Assembly: GCA_026545225.1 (NCBI GenBank) | Contig: CM048848.1 | Location: 13,124,853 to 13,188,852 of the forward strand | DNA length: 64,000 nucleotides | Reading direction: 5' to 3' | Source: Cornus controversa | Lineage: Eukaryota; Streptophyta; Magnoliopsida; Cornales; Cornaceae | In this document: positions 33,106-43,773 of the stretch, piece by piece | Layout of the letters: the number at the start of each line of letters is the position of its first letter | Numbering within the stretch: position 1 is the stretch's first letter | Made by a program: the position numbers and the translations under genes | The notes under the pieces: model-generated | The model's database searches: none | Told to the model about the DNA's origin: nothing | Seen by the model: the letters and a program-made list of their open reading frames with translations, nothing else

Positions 33106-33987
33106 TATTATTAAATTAATATTATATTATAGGTACCGGATAATTTTTCTTTAGAAATCTTCTAATTAAAAGTTCATCTATTTGTCATTTAGTTAGTTTT
33201 TCTTTTTTTGTACCTATGGTTGGGTTTATGGTAGGTGTCCACTGTGTAGTGAAACACTTCTTCAAGTCAAAGTCATATTTATTTTTCTTTTCATTTTTGA
33301 CACCAAGGTTAGAATAATCTATAACCTAATTTTCCACTCCTACTTTCTCAATATGATTTTATTATTATTTTTTAGCACAACCTCAATGTGGAAATGACTA
33401 TACCTCAATTAATTTTACTATATCACAGGTTAGAGAATATTAAATTAATTCCCCTCTCCCCAATCCCCTTCCCGAAAGGACAAAATAAAATAACTTCTGA
33501 GAAAAAGGATTTAACGAACATATGCATGAAAGGTCAATTTTCTCTAAATTCTAACTTACACTGATTTAGCTTCTATTTAACTTCAATCCATGCATTTCAT
33601 GGCATGAAGATGCTAATCAAGCCTTTGTTCACTATACTTTTCTTTCAATTAAAATGAAAGGTTCGCAACCATGTAGCTTCTCTCTTCAAATTTCAGCACA
33701 TTCTGACCAAATAATTTCATCAAACCCAATTTTTTTGAAAACTTTAAACAAACAATAAAAAAATACTCTCAAGAATTTCATAATCAATAAAAGACACAAT
33801 ATTCAAGATACTTGAGAATAGCTCTCAATTGGTTGAGTTGCCGTGCACTTTAACTGGCTTTTCCTCTCTTACTAAAAATTCTAGTGAAATAGGCGGATAA
33901 GCATACACATTGTATCAAGCAAAGTACTTCATTACCACTAGAGGAGATATAACTAAAATTCTTTTATATGTAGCTTCAAATATGCCA

Positions 33988-35233
33988 GAACCATGTTCCT
34001 TTGTTTGGGTCACAAAATTTAGTAAAACAACATGACCAAAATTATACTTGACCAAACTTTTTTTTAAATGGAGCAAATTAAAAAATTATATATTTTTTCC
34101 ATGATAACCAAATAGAAAAAAATTATCCTTCACTAAATAAACCAAAGTCCACCAAAAATAATCTGATAACACAACACAAAGTCCACCAACATGAGCTCTA
34201 TTATTTACACAAACAAAGCAAAATTTGATGCATTCAAATGTCAGAATAAACCAACACTCATTCATTGAAGTGAAAAACAAAAAAGAAGAATAGTCACCAC
34301 ATATTTGCCAACAAATAATACACTATCTTTAGTTGTTGGCTTTGTTTTTTCCTCATTCATTCTTGAGAATTAAATAGAGCTCAAAAGAGAACCACGAAAA
34401 AAATAATGTAACATCAATACAATGAATTAAAAGCTAGACATAGTTCATAGAATTTCAATTGTCGTGCACTGAACAAAAATTAAAACTTTAACTGTACACA
34501 TTGTATTAACCAAAGTACTTTGTTATGAGCCTGCCTTAATTCTAGAAGAGATATCAACTAAGATTGTAAACTGCTGGGAGTTTTTCAAAGAGAGCATTAG
34601 AGGCGTGACAAACCATGTTCCTTTGTTTGGGTCACAAAATTTAGTAAAACAACTTGAACAAAATTATACTTGAACAAACTTTTTTTTAAATGGAGCAAAT
34701 TAAAAAATTATATATTTTTTCCATGATAACCAAATAGAAAAAAAATATCCTTCACTAAATAAACCAAAGTCCACCAAAAATAATCTGATAACACAACACA
34801 AAGTCCACCAACAGGAGCTCTATTATTTACACAAACAAAGCGAAATTTGATGCATTCAAATGTCAGAATAAACCAACACTCATTCATTGAAGTGAAAAAC
34901 AAAAAAGAAGAATAGTCACCACATATTTGCCAACAAATAATACGCTATCTTTAGTTGTTGGCTTTGTTTCTTCCTCATTCATTCTCGAGAATTAAATAGA
35001 GCTCGAAAGAGAACCACGAAAAAAATAATATAACATCAATACAATGAATGAAAAGCTAGACATAGTTCATAGAATTTCAATTGCCATGCACTGAACAAAA
35101 ATTAAAACTTTAACTATACACATTGTATCAACCAAAGTACTTTGTTATGAGCCTGCCTTAATTCTAGAAGAGATATCAACTAAGATTGTAAACTGTTGGG
35201 AGCTTTTCAAAGAGAGCATTAGAGGCGTGACAA
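33988..35233. repeat. 622-bp direct tandem duplication in Helitron leader
   Basis: 33988-34610 and 34611-35233 are nearly identical, differing at few positions. A third, more diverged partial unit precedes them (about 33810-33987: CACATTGTATCAAGCAAAGT, AGAGGAGATAT..AACTAA). The paired 64-codon minus-strand ORFs at 34086 and 34708 come from this repeat and carry no known domain. Confidence 0.9.
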
Positions 35234-35564
35234 TGATCATGGGAGAAATAGATATATACCAAAACATTAAGAAGTTAACAGGGGTATGGGGATAACATTT
35301 TGATTTTTTCTTTTAATTAACTTTAACCAACCTAACAATCACAGACAGAACTATAGTATCTCTCTCAGAAGGATGTAATGAGATACTCAAAAATTATCTC
35401 AGTTTTTGAAATATGCTCAAATACATTTCAAATAGAATGCAAAAAAGATGAGTTACCTAGAAGTAAGCACAAATACAATCAAATAGAATGCAAAGAACGA
35501 AACAAAGGAACACCCAAAAAAAACAACACTCAATTGGAAAAGGTTTTAGAGAGAGAACAATAAA

Positions 35565-35790
35565 GTCCACCAAGTCCACTTAACACAAAGTCCACTTATC
35601 ACAAACTCCACCCAAAATAATCTAATCACAACAACACAAAGTTTCACCAAAAATAATCCAATCACAAAAATGCAAAGTCCACTTATCACAAGTCCACCAA
35701 AAATAATCCAATCTCACCACCACAAAAGTTCACCAAAAAAAATCCAATCACAACAACACAAAGTCCACCAAAATAACATAACATAACAAC
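35565..35790. repeat. Short CAAAGTCCACC / CCAAAAATAATC interspersed repeat
   Basis: Seven or more occurrences of CAAAGTCCAC(C/T) or AAGTTCACC alternate with AAAATAATC(C/T)AATCAC. The same words appear inside the 622-bp duplication, suggesting it grew from this block. Confidence 0.8.
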
Positions 35791-35805
35791 CAATTTTTAC
35801 GTACC

Positions 35806-35953
35806 TTGGGGAAACGACGGTTGGTGGGGTCAAGGGAGTTCCAGCGGCACCAGTGGTGATCGCAGGTGGTGTGTGCCGGAGGGACAATGGGGGCACCGGA
35901 GTTACAGCGGCAAGAGATCGCGTTGCTGCACTCGATGTATCCTCAATGGCCAT
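35806..35953 (-). other. Candidate first exon of the Helitron gene, or captured exon
   Basis: The minus strand opens with ATG 35953 and reads MAIEDTSSAATRSLAAVTPV and then PPLSLRHTPPAITTGAAGTP, ending SPR just before a good splice donor (CCCCAAG|GTACGT, about 35805). It is much richer in G+C than the rest of the Helitron. Composition is Ala/Pro/Thr, like a plastid-targeting or disordered leader. No family recognised. It could be the Helitron's own leader exon or a captured plant exon. Confidence 0.4.
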
Positions 35954-36232
35954 GTCTGTGATCGATGGAGAGAGTGAGAGAAGGAATTAACTTGAACAGG
36001 TGGAGGGAGATCGCCGTGTATAAGTGAGGGAGAAGGAACTTGAATAGGAAATAGAGTTTAGAGAGAGAGAGGAAAGAGAGCTTCTTTAGACCATGTCTGT
36101 GATCGATGGAGAGAGTGAGAGAAGGAATTAACTTGAACAGGTGGAGGGAGCTTGCCATGGATAAGTGAGGGAGAAGGAACTTGAACGGGAAAGAGAGTTT
36201 AGAGAGAGAGAGAAAAGAGAGCTTCTTCAATT
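35949..36232. repeat. 142-bp tandem repeat, two copies, GA-rich
   Basis: CCATGTCTGTGATCGATGGA starts at 35949 and again at 36091. Both copies continue through AACTTGAACAGGTGGAGGGA and a GAGAGA block. The ORFs at 35943-36457 on the minus strand are made by this CT-rich repeat. Confidence 0.9.
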
Positions 36233-36285
36233 TGTGTGCTGGAGAGAGAGGAAACTTAAACAGGTTGACTGGTTGAGATAAGAGA

Positions 36286-36319
<34 letters not shown>

Positions 36320-36487
36320 AAAGTGAGCTACTGTGAAGAGGAAGGACCACCAATCAATGTATAGAGAGAGAGAGGAAAGTGAGCTTCTGTGATGATGGGA
36401 CAAAGAGAGATAGCGTGTACACACACAACACAGAGTATCTGAGAGCACTATAATCAATGTATATAATAATACTATTAAATATATAGA

Positions 36488-37935
36488 TAGATAATATAAT
36501 ATAAAATTATAATGGGTGAATTAGAACCATTAGATTGTAAGTAGAAGGAGTTATTTTAGACCGTAGATAGTCATAGATATTTTAAACCGTAGGATTAGAT
36601 TTTTAAGTATTTTTGACCGTTAGATGATGAATATTTTTTGGGGGGAAATTTGAACTCAAAGTTGAAATGTAATATATATATATATATATGTATAGTTGTA
36701 TGATGTGGTCATAGGGTTCTATTTGAGACAGATCAAGATTGTTGTTACCGAAGGCGATCAAGAGGAAGGCAACTTGCACTAGGTTGAGGAATATTGTACA
36801 ATTAGGGTTTTACACACACACACAAAGAAGAGAGAGAGAGAGAGAGAGAGAGTGCATGGGGTTTTAGATTGTGGTGCCATAAGTTTAGAGAGAGAGAGAG
36901 AGAGAGAGAGAGCATGGGGTTCGTTTGACTTGTGGCGCGAATGATAATCAGATGGATTATTTGCAAATTGGACATACTTCAGGAGGTTTCTTATTTTTTT
37001 GCAGTTCCTCTATTTTATGAAAAAATATTAATAACAATATATATAACATAAAATTAATTTTTTATATATAAAAAATATTATTTATTATTTTTATATTATC
37101 ATATCCTACCGTACTTATATTCTAAATTTTTTTTTTAATTTGAGATTTGGTGTCCCATTCTTAGGACAATGAACCTTTGATTTACCGGTATCTTTTGTTG
37201 GATTGAAATTGTTTACTATTTTTCATGTTCACCTCCAATGCTCTAAAAAAAATCAAATTGTTTGTGTGAAAACTGAATTAGACTCTATAAAAGCTGTACA
37301 AAGTAAAGAGTCAGATCATTAAAAAAAGCTCTACAAAGTAAAGACCCAGATCACTAAAGAGCCTAAGTTCAAGTAATCTATATCTTCATATCATTACACT
37401 AATAATGTTTGTTAGTTCATGAATGAGTTCGTTAAAACTCACGCATCAGACACAGTTATTATACATTGTTTGGGTTAATAATTAATTTTTTTGTTTATCA
37501 ATCTTGATTTGAAACTTGTGTTCAATTTTTAACTCAAGAATGAGGTCAATTTGAGCCCATTTAAATTATTTTGATAGAATGGTGAGGAAGAACAAATATA
37601 CAAGGATATGAAGTTTCATGTAGATTATTTTGATAGAACCCCATTTTTATTTTTATTTTTATTTTTTCAAAATTTTGAATTTCCACATTCACATACAAAC
37701 ATGAATTTTTATATTATTAATTGTTTAATTTTTAGTTTTTTTTGGTAAGCAACTATTTATTATATAATTTTGGAAAGATTTGAGTTTGTGTCCTCTAAAT
37801 TCACCTACCACAAAAAAGGACCAACATCTAACATGAAAATTTCCATGCCAACAGAAAAGGGCCACTTTGACTTCCAGTCTTCCTCTACAAAAGATTGGGA
37901 AAGGGAGGGGGGGAGAGAGAGAGAGAAAGTGTGTG
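36488..37935. other. AT-rich flank between Helitron and the Tekay-like LTR
   Basis: No gene. Contains ACCATTAGATTGTAAG, GACCGTAGATAG and GACCGTTAGATG words (36527-36626) of the kind found in plant MITEs, a TA tract (36672-36690), two GA microsatellites (36829-36853 and 36887-36912) inside a ~60-bp partial duplication, a 33-bp duplication AGCT(G/C)TACAAAGTAAAGA (37298-37355), and a (TTTTTAT)n tract near 37645. Confidence 0.5.
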
Positions 37936-38471
37936 TGTCACGCCCCCAAATTTAAATACTAGAAACTCTAGTCCAGTACGTGAAATTGGTGGGCGACTTG
38001 AAAAATATCGTCCTTCTTACCATACATTAATCCAAAAACTTACATATTACAATCAAAATGTGATCATCTAGATATTCTATTAGAAAAAGCTTCATCTAGA
38101 GACCTCATCCCTCATCTTGAGAGTCAACTATGTACAGCAAAAGATAATTACATGCCATGAAATTTCCATGTAAATGGCCTCCATCGTCCTGTACCGCGCT
38201 TCCATTCACTCGGTACCTGAAAATAAAATGGGGTGAGCTCAACAAACTCAGAAAGAATTGCAAAACACTATCGTTGCTCAACAAATTGACCTTGTCTTAA
38301 ATTCCTATATATAAGGACTCATACAACAATCTTTGTTGATTAGATTCACAAATTTTCTTATGATAATTAATCGCTAGTTAATTATCATATTCACAATTTA
38401 GTTCATACATAGGAACTGTGTTATCAACAATTCCTTATTAAGCTAATCATCTAGATTAACTAAACATAACA
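37936..38471 (-). repeat. Tekay-like LTR, distal part (3' end)
   Basis: Begins (plus strand) TGTCACGCCCCC, the reverse complement of the usual LTR end, after a GT/GA microsatellite. It continues to the TAACA at 38467-38471. It rejoins 45973 onward. Confidence 0.75.
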
Positions 38472-38844
38472 TGTCACGCCCCAGAACCGGACCGCCGGGA
38501 CTCTCCCGGATCGACCCGAATCCCGAGTGTGAACCCGTTCACTCAACCCCGTGAACAACCTTAACCACACTCATATGATAGTATCAAGCTATGATACCAT
38601 CCTGTCACGCCCTAATTCTCGACTCCCGGAAAATTGGAGGTGAACTTGTTCATTAAACCCCAATGAACCTCCTCCTATTTCTTGATTATCGCGGAAGCTA
38701 ATCATACGCAAGTAATTATCTATGCGTATACTCATCACTATCCATTCCAATGGGCCACACAACGATCTATGCATCCATGACCTTCCATTTCTACTCTTAG
38801 ATCATGAAAAATCATAAAATTTCACATTTTTAAGGGTTACAGGG

Positions 38845-38957
38845 CTTTCAGTCGCCTGAAAGTTTAGTTTGAGTCACCTAAAACTTCCAAAGAGTTTGTA
38901 ATTCCAAAAATAGCACTTTCAGTCGCCTGAAAGTGAACTTTCAGCAGCCTGAAAGTA
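38845..38957. repeat. CTTTCAG-TCGC-CTGAAAG inverted-repeat words
   Basis: Good copies at 38845, 38914 and 38936, with a decayed one at 38871. Each has 7-bp arms CTTTCAG/CTGAAAG around a 4-bp centre (TCGC or CAGC). The cluster ends in AAGTACCTGGGCCTGAA. The partner LTR has the same set at 44147-44260 with several changes. Confidence 0.88.
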
Positions 38958-40014
38958 AGTACCTGGGCCTGAATTTTTTACAGCATCCCTCAACCTGACT
39001 TCAAATGCTAATATCTCACAATCCGTAAGTCCGTTTGACTTGAAATTTGACATGGATCATCCTTAACATGTTTAGTTTCTAACCCAATTTGAATCACCCA
39101 AAAATACCAACTAAAAATCATGTTATGCTCAAATTAGTGACTGTGGGTCAGATTACCCACCCTTGCACCAAAGCATGCATATCTTCCTCAATTTAAATCC
39201 AAACAAGGTCCATGGCCTATCAAATCGAAGCTAACACAATTCTCTTACTATATACATAAATTCCATCACTCCTTGAACTCAAATTGGACACTTTTGGGCA
39301 TGTGTCCCCCCAATGGCTACTCTAATGCCTCAATGGCCATCAAGTAAATTCACATAGCATGAATTCCATACTTGAAATGTAATTCCATCTATTTTTCTTA
39401 CCATCCTCACTCAACAACTCATGCATACATACATTCCATACTCCATTTGCACATGATTAACCATACATGCAATCATAACTAAAGAGGAAAATAGTCCTAT
39501 GGTACCATACATCTCCAACACACACTTTTCTCAAAAGGTACATATCATTCATTTAAACCATATATCCATACACTAACATCATTTATTATACATACAAGGT
39601 CCAAATGAACATACAAGTTACATATAACGTGAATGTAACTATAACCCAACATAATCCACATGCCACAAGCCGACATGGATAGCCAAATGTACAAGTGTTC
39701 AAAACGTAGCAAAACATAGCTAGAACTCTTCTTGGACATTCAAATCCCATCCATCATTAGCATCTCATCTGTAAAATAGTTTAGAATAAAGGGGTAAGCA
39801 CCACTGCGGCTCAGTAGAGGTTTCCCCAACCTTCTAAGTGCCGACTCGACACCGACCTACATGGAATGCATATGAATACACTACATGCCACATCCACAAT
39901 CTCATAAACAATTTTGACAAATGCAATTAAAGAGGATTGCATATTTCATGAATCATGTATAACATGTTCAAACATAAAAGTATTAAGGAAAGTAAATGCT
40001 CTCTCTCTCGGTCC

Positions 40015-40345
40015 TCATCCGATAACCGACATGATTGGCCCGCTCCGAGGATCATGTAACCTTGGACACTTCCTCTAACCATCCAATGACCGGGACAACT
40101 CCAAAAGGTCATTCTACCGTAGCAATGTATAGGATTGCCATAGAGTGAGGGGATAACTCTGAGGCTCACAAATCTTGGACATTCTCTGATAACCATCCAA
40201 TGACCGGGACAACTCTGAGGGGTCATTAGTATTGGACATACTCCGATCCTAGGAATAAAGCCTTAGTATGGCAGGTCCACTCCGAGGGCCATACATTGTG
40301 GATAATTTTACCACATTTCACCACACGGTTGGACCACTCCGAAGC
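40015..40345. repeat. CTCCGAGG / CCAATGACCGGGACAACTC repeats in LTR
   Basis: Imperfect repeats: CATCCAATGACCGGGACAAC occurs twice (about 40080 and 40195), and (C/A)ACTCCGA(G/A) at least five times. They lie near the LTR 3' end, like the minisatellites of the other long LTRs here. Repeated at 44465-44790 in the other LTR. Confidence 0.75.
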
Positions 40346-41019
40346 CCCGTGTACCTCATTTGCGTCATTTTCCCTCAATTTCCCACGTATGCAATATGAA
40401 TGCATAAACACATGATATTTTATTTCATGCTTTACTCATGCTCATTGATACTAAAAAAAGTAAAAAAATATGTTCCTCATCACCATACACCACATATAGC
40501 ACATATATGTATAATACATGCATATATCATTTCATATGCATACATCTTCAAAATTAACATGTTTTACTCATGCTACACTCAATGCATAATTTTAGTACAT
40601 AGAACTAACATGCATTCAACAACCACATTTTCACATATAATCACATTTATGATACTTGGCACACATTTTTCACATATACACCAAATTGAGCACATAATGC
40701 CTATGTATCAATTTCTTACACTCACCCATTTCAAACCCACACGCTACCATCAACACAATGGACACAATTGTGAAAAGATAGGACTCTAGAGAAGAAGAAA
40801 ACATAACTTTTCACACCTCTCACCATCCTAAAGCATGTGAAACACAACCTACACCTCTCTTCTTCACCTGAAACCTTAGAATCGACAATTAGAAGAGAAG
40901 AAGAACCCCTACCTCAAAAATGAAGACCTTCCAAGCACTTTCCAAAAATTCCAGTAATGTCTACCTTGCCAGATCGCGAATTTGTTCAGTTTAAACTGAA
41001 GCCCTAGCCGTCCCCTACG

Positions 41020-41321
41020 AATTGAGAATTTTAATTTGTTTCACTGCAAAGAAGAGAAATGGTATGGATAGAAATCCCGTATTTTGTAACGGGAAGAACG
41101 TAAAAGACTGGGGTCAATTTTTGGATGAAAATCCACATCTTGATAGAGAAAAAAAGAAATTAATCAAATTGAAGTTTTTCCTTTGGCCCAATTATCGATT
41201 AGAAGATTTAGCTTGTATGAATCGTTATTGGTTTGATACCAATAATGGAACTCGTTTCAGTATGTTAAGGATACATATGTATCCACGATTGAAAATTTGT
41301 TGATGGTACATTTTTCCTCTA
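41020..41321 (+). pseudogene. ycf1: Plastid DNA insertion: 3' end of ycf1 (TIC214)
   Basis: An open frame (to TGA at 41301) contains [20 protein letters not shown], then [20 protein letters not shown], then [15 protein letters not shown] and RIHMYPRL. This is the C-terminal end of plastid-encoded Ycf1/TIC214, an inner-envelope protein-import component. The other LTR of the same element lacks it: CCCCTACG..CTCCCTTCTTCGG is continuous there except for about 4 bp. So about 300 bp of chloroplast DNA entered the nucleus here after the element had inserted. The reading frame is fully open, suggesting a young transfer. It has no start or promoter and is not a nuclear gene. Confidence 0.92.
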
Positions 41322-41829
41322 CTCCCTTCTTCGGCGAAACCTGAATCGCACCTGAATGGCTCCAAAATGTAGAGAGGAGAAGAGGGAAATGTTATAGAGG
41401 GAAGGATTCATGTGAAAATGGTTGGAATCAACCTCAGCCAGATATTTAAAATATCTAAGGCATGGAAAATGACTAAAATGCCCCTCGGCCACTTAACGTA
41501 CATTCCCAGGCTCTGTTTTTGATTTCGAAAATTCCTACGGTCTCGAAACCACTTCCTCTACTCTCTAAACATTTCATCTAAGTCATTCCCAAAAATAAGT
41601 ATTTTTGAGAATTTTTTGGATTCCCAGGTCCACTTAAGTCGTATCCCGGGCCCCAATTTGACCAAAAAGTCAAACTTCTCTAAATCTTCTGGAAACTTCC
41701 AAAAACCTCAAATTAACCTTCCAAACATGTTTTTCACTCTTGAAACATTCATAACATCATTCGAAACGCATTTATAGCCAAAATGATGAAAAATCGACAA
41801 ACCGGCCAAAATAGGTCACGGTCTCTACA

Positions 41830-43773
41830 ACCTCCCCTACTTCAAGGAATTTCATCCTCAAAATTAGAATACTCATGGTCTTTCCAAAACCAGTCCATAC
41901 CAGACGTTATTATCAATAATAATCATCACTTTCCCTTTTCATATACCCTAGGTGCTACACTTGTAGCACCTAACTCATAACACTTACGTCTCACACAATC
42001 AATGTGTCTCAACTGCCCTAAGGCAACATAACCACTTCCGTGACATGGTTGAGTGACTCCTAAGCCCATGTAATGTTCACTTTCACAATCCTCCAAAGCA
42101 CTTACTTCCTTGAGTCCACAGGCCCTACCTCAAGACCTATCCAATCAATCCCTATCACTAGTCTAAGGCCACACCTTCGACTAATCATACCAATCACTCA
42201 CAGTGATACATCCCTATCATCTAGGATCATCAATACTCAAAGTCATATTTTTTTTCATTATCAAATATGACTTTCAATCTCTGGTATATCATCCCCGGGC
42301 TTAGTCCAATATCCTGGGCATCACCACAACACAAACCATATCAATCCGGTGCACATCACAAGCACACTCACCAGCAAGGCACATGACAGTGTACTCGCTG
42401 ATCAAAATCACATAATCCTGCCAAGTCTCATAGACTACAACTCGCTAGGATCCAATGCCAAGTCCAGGATCTTACATCCCACTGGTTTCACAATCTCATT
42501 ATTCAGGAGGAGAATTATTTTCCATTTTCATCCTTCACACCAAGGAACCAGTTGACAATTAGAGAGAATTCCTTTCATATAGAGCTTCACCTCAAACAAC
42601 CCCTTCCAATGAGAGTTCAGGGTCACCTACAATCACCTACAGTCACATACACCCAACCAGGCGTATATCCTGGACTGCGTCCATTGCGTCCACCCTTCCC
42701 TCTCACGGAAAGAAATCATCCTTGCTTCAGACACTACATGTCCGGGTTCTAACCGACTCTCAACTTATCCTTTACTTAACCATCATATCCAACCAATGAT
42801 ACAATTTCTCAATTTCTTTCACATAATCCCAACATTTTATTTTCAGACGTAAAAATCATCAAATGTTCACTGACTCTAGGAATTTAGTCATTTCTGAGTC
42901 CACATCCGACTATATCAATAGTCACTCCTTAGACATAGCCTGTTTAGAATCCTGGTATTACAATACCACCCATTGTCTTAGTCATTTGACTAAATTCTAT
43001 CCTCAATAATCGTGCAATCAATGCAACGCAAATTCTAAACCACCAACTCTTGGTTTTGAATCTTCAAGGTAATTCATACCCCATTTCCATCAACTCTAGA
43101 CTTGTGTTTTTAAAGTCTATATTCACATGTCTACCTCGACATCACAATCCACTACACTCCAAACCTCTACCTAGGTTCACCAATCCTCTAAGTCTAGGAT
43201 TTCTAAATAGTGACTATATGTCACTACTGACCACGTGACGCACAATGCAACACAATGTTAATGTATAGTCATATGAATCATATATTTCACAAAACACATA
43301 ACATATAGCACGTTGAATCAAATAAGCACATAAGATGCATGTTATGAGATGTAATGCATCTAAACAATCCAATTTCCCAGCCTTCAGGCTAACACTAGAT
43401 AAGTACCCTTGACCATGCATAGTTCAAGTACGTCATTTGCCTGAGCAAGCATGATAACATGACCCAGATTTCCCTTAGTACTCTAGTACCTCAATTACAT
43501 TCCATGACTCAACAAGTCATTTCAAGTCCTTAAATGGTTTAACCATTTCCTTTCATCGCTAGGTGTCCAAACCTAGTACTCTACCTTGTTGTATCTGGTA
43601 TTTCACAATTTCACACGTAGTATGACCACTACCCGTCGTCTCTACGTATTCCAACCTAGTGCTTTGATACCATTTTGGTATCAGGTACATAATCTAACCT
43701 TCTCAACCATACATGTGATATGTCCATTCCCCATCGTCCCTAGGTATTCTGACCAAGGGCTCTAATACCATTC
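41830..43773 (-). other. Internal region of the nested element
   Basis: About 1.9 kb with no gag, protease, RT or integrase text. The polypurine-tract side (41830-41842, minus AAGTAGGGGAGGT) is preceded by YSNFEDEIP-like wording seen at the end of Tekay pol. The primer site TGGTATTAGAGC (43770-43759) lies 3 bp from the 5' LTR. A second primer-like TGGTATCAAAGC (43672-43661) lies 90 bp further in. ORFs here are short and carry no domain. Confidence 0.7.

Larger units (their letters stand above)
31868..35805. other. Helitron leader / possible large intron
   Basis: No Rep or helicase text. Contents: a two-copy ~100-bp repeat (32062-32262); at 32331-32392 (minus) a short open piece AAKKHPEACTSCKGKEK after a good AG acceptor, possibly a small exon; a 17-bp-stem hairpin (33053-33105); a 622-bp tandem duplication (33988-35233); and a CAAAGTCCAC-rich repeat (35565-35775). 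Confidence 0.5.
27089..36487 (-). mobile_element. Helitron, nearly complete (9.4 kb)
   Basis: Read on the minus strand it starts A|TCTATATATTTAATAG at 36487 and ends GGGCAAAACGCTAG|T at 27089. These are the TC start, CTRR end and A/T insertion site expected of Helitrons. Inside are a Rep-helicase gene (31867-27551) and a long leader. The subterminal 3' hairpin is weak: GCCCTTGCC is visible but no good partner arm. No target duplication is expected, since Helitrons insert without one. The ends were chosen from motif and position, not by comparison with other copies. Confidence 0.7.
38472..41829 (-). repeat. 3' LTR of the nested element (3358 bp)
   Basis: Starts (minus) TGTAGAGACCGTGACC and ends GGGGCGTGACA. 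It contains the CTTTCAG..CTGAAAG cluster, a block of CCAATGACCGGGACAACTC / CTCCGAGG repeats (40015-40345), and the ycf1 insertion. At 38602 a second TGTCACGCCC lies 130 bp inside the end, a partial duplication of the terminus also present in the other LTR. Confidence 0.88.

Noticed and set aside
34086-34902. Two nearly identical 64-codon ORFs
   Set aside because: They are the two units of the 622-bp tandem duplication in a non-coding leader; Phe/Cys/Trp-rich text with no domain.
35943-36457. Ser/Leu-rich ORFs on the minus strand
   Set aside because: Generated by GAGAGA-rich 142-bp repeats; composition only.
41022-41303. Nuclear protein-coding gene
   Set aside because: It is the end of plastid ycf1 inside an LTR, without start or promoter.
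43661-43690. Second primer-binding site as the true one
   Set aside because: It is 90 bp from the LTR; the site at 43759-43770 is 3 bp from it, as is normal.
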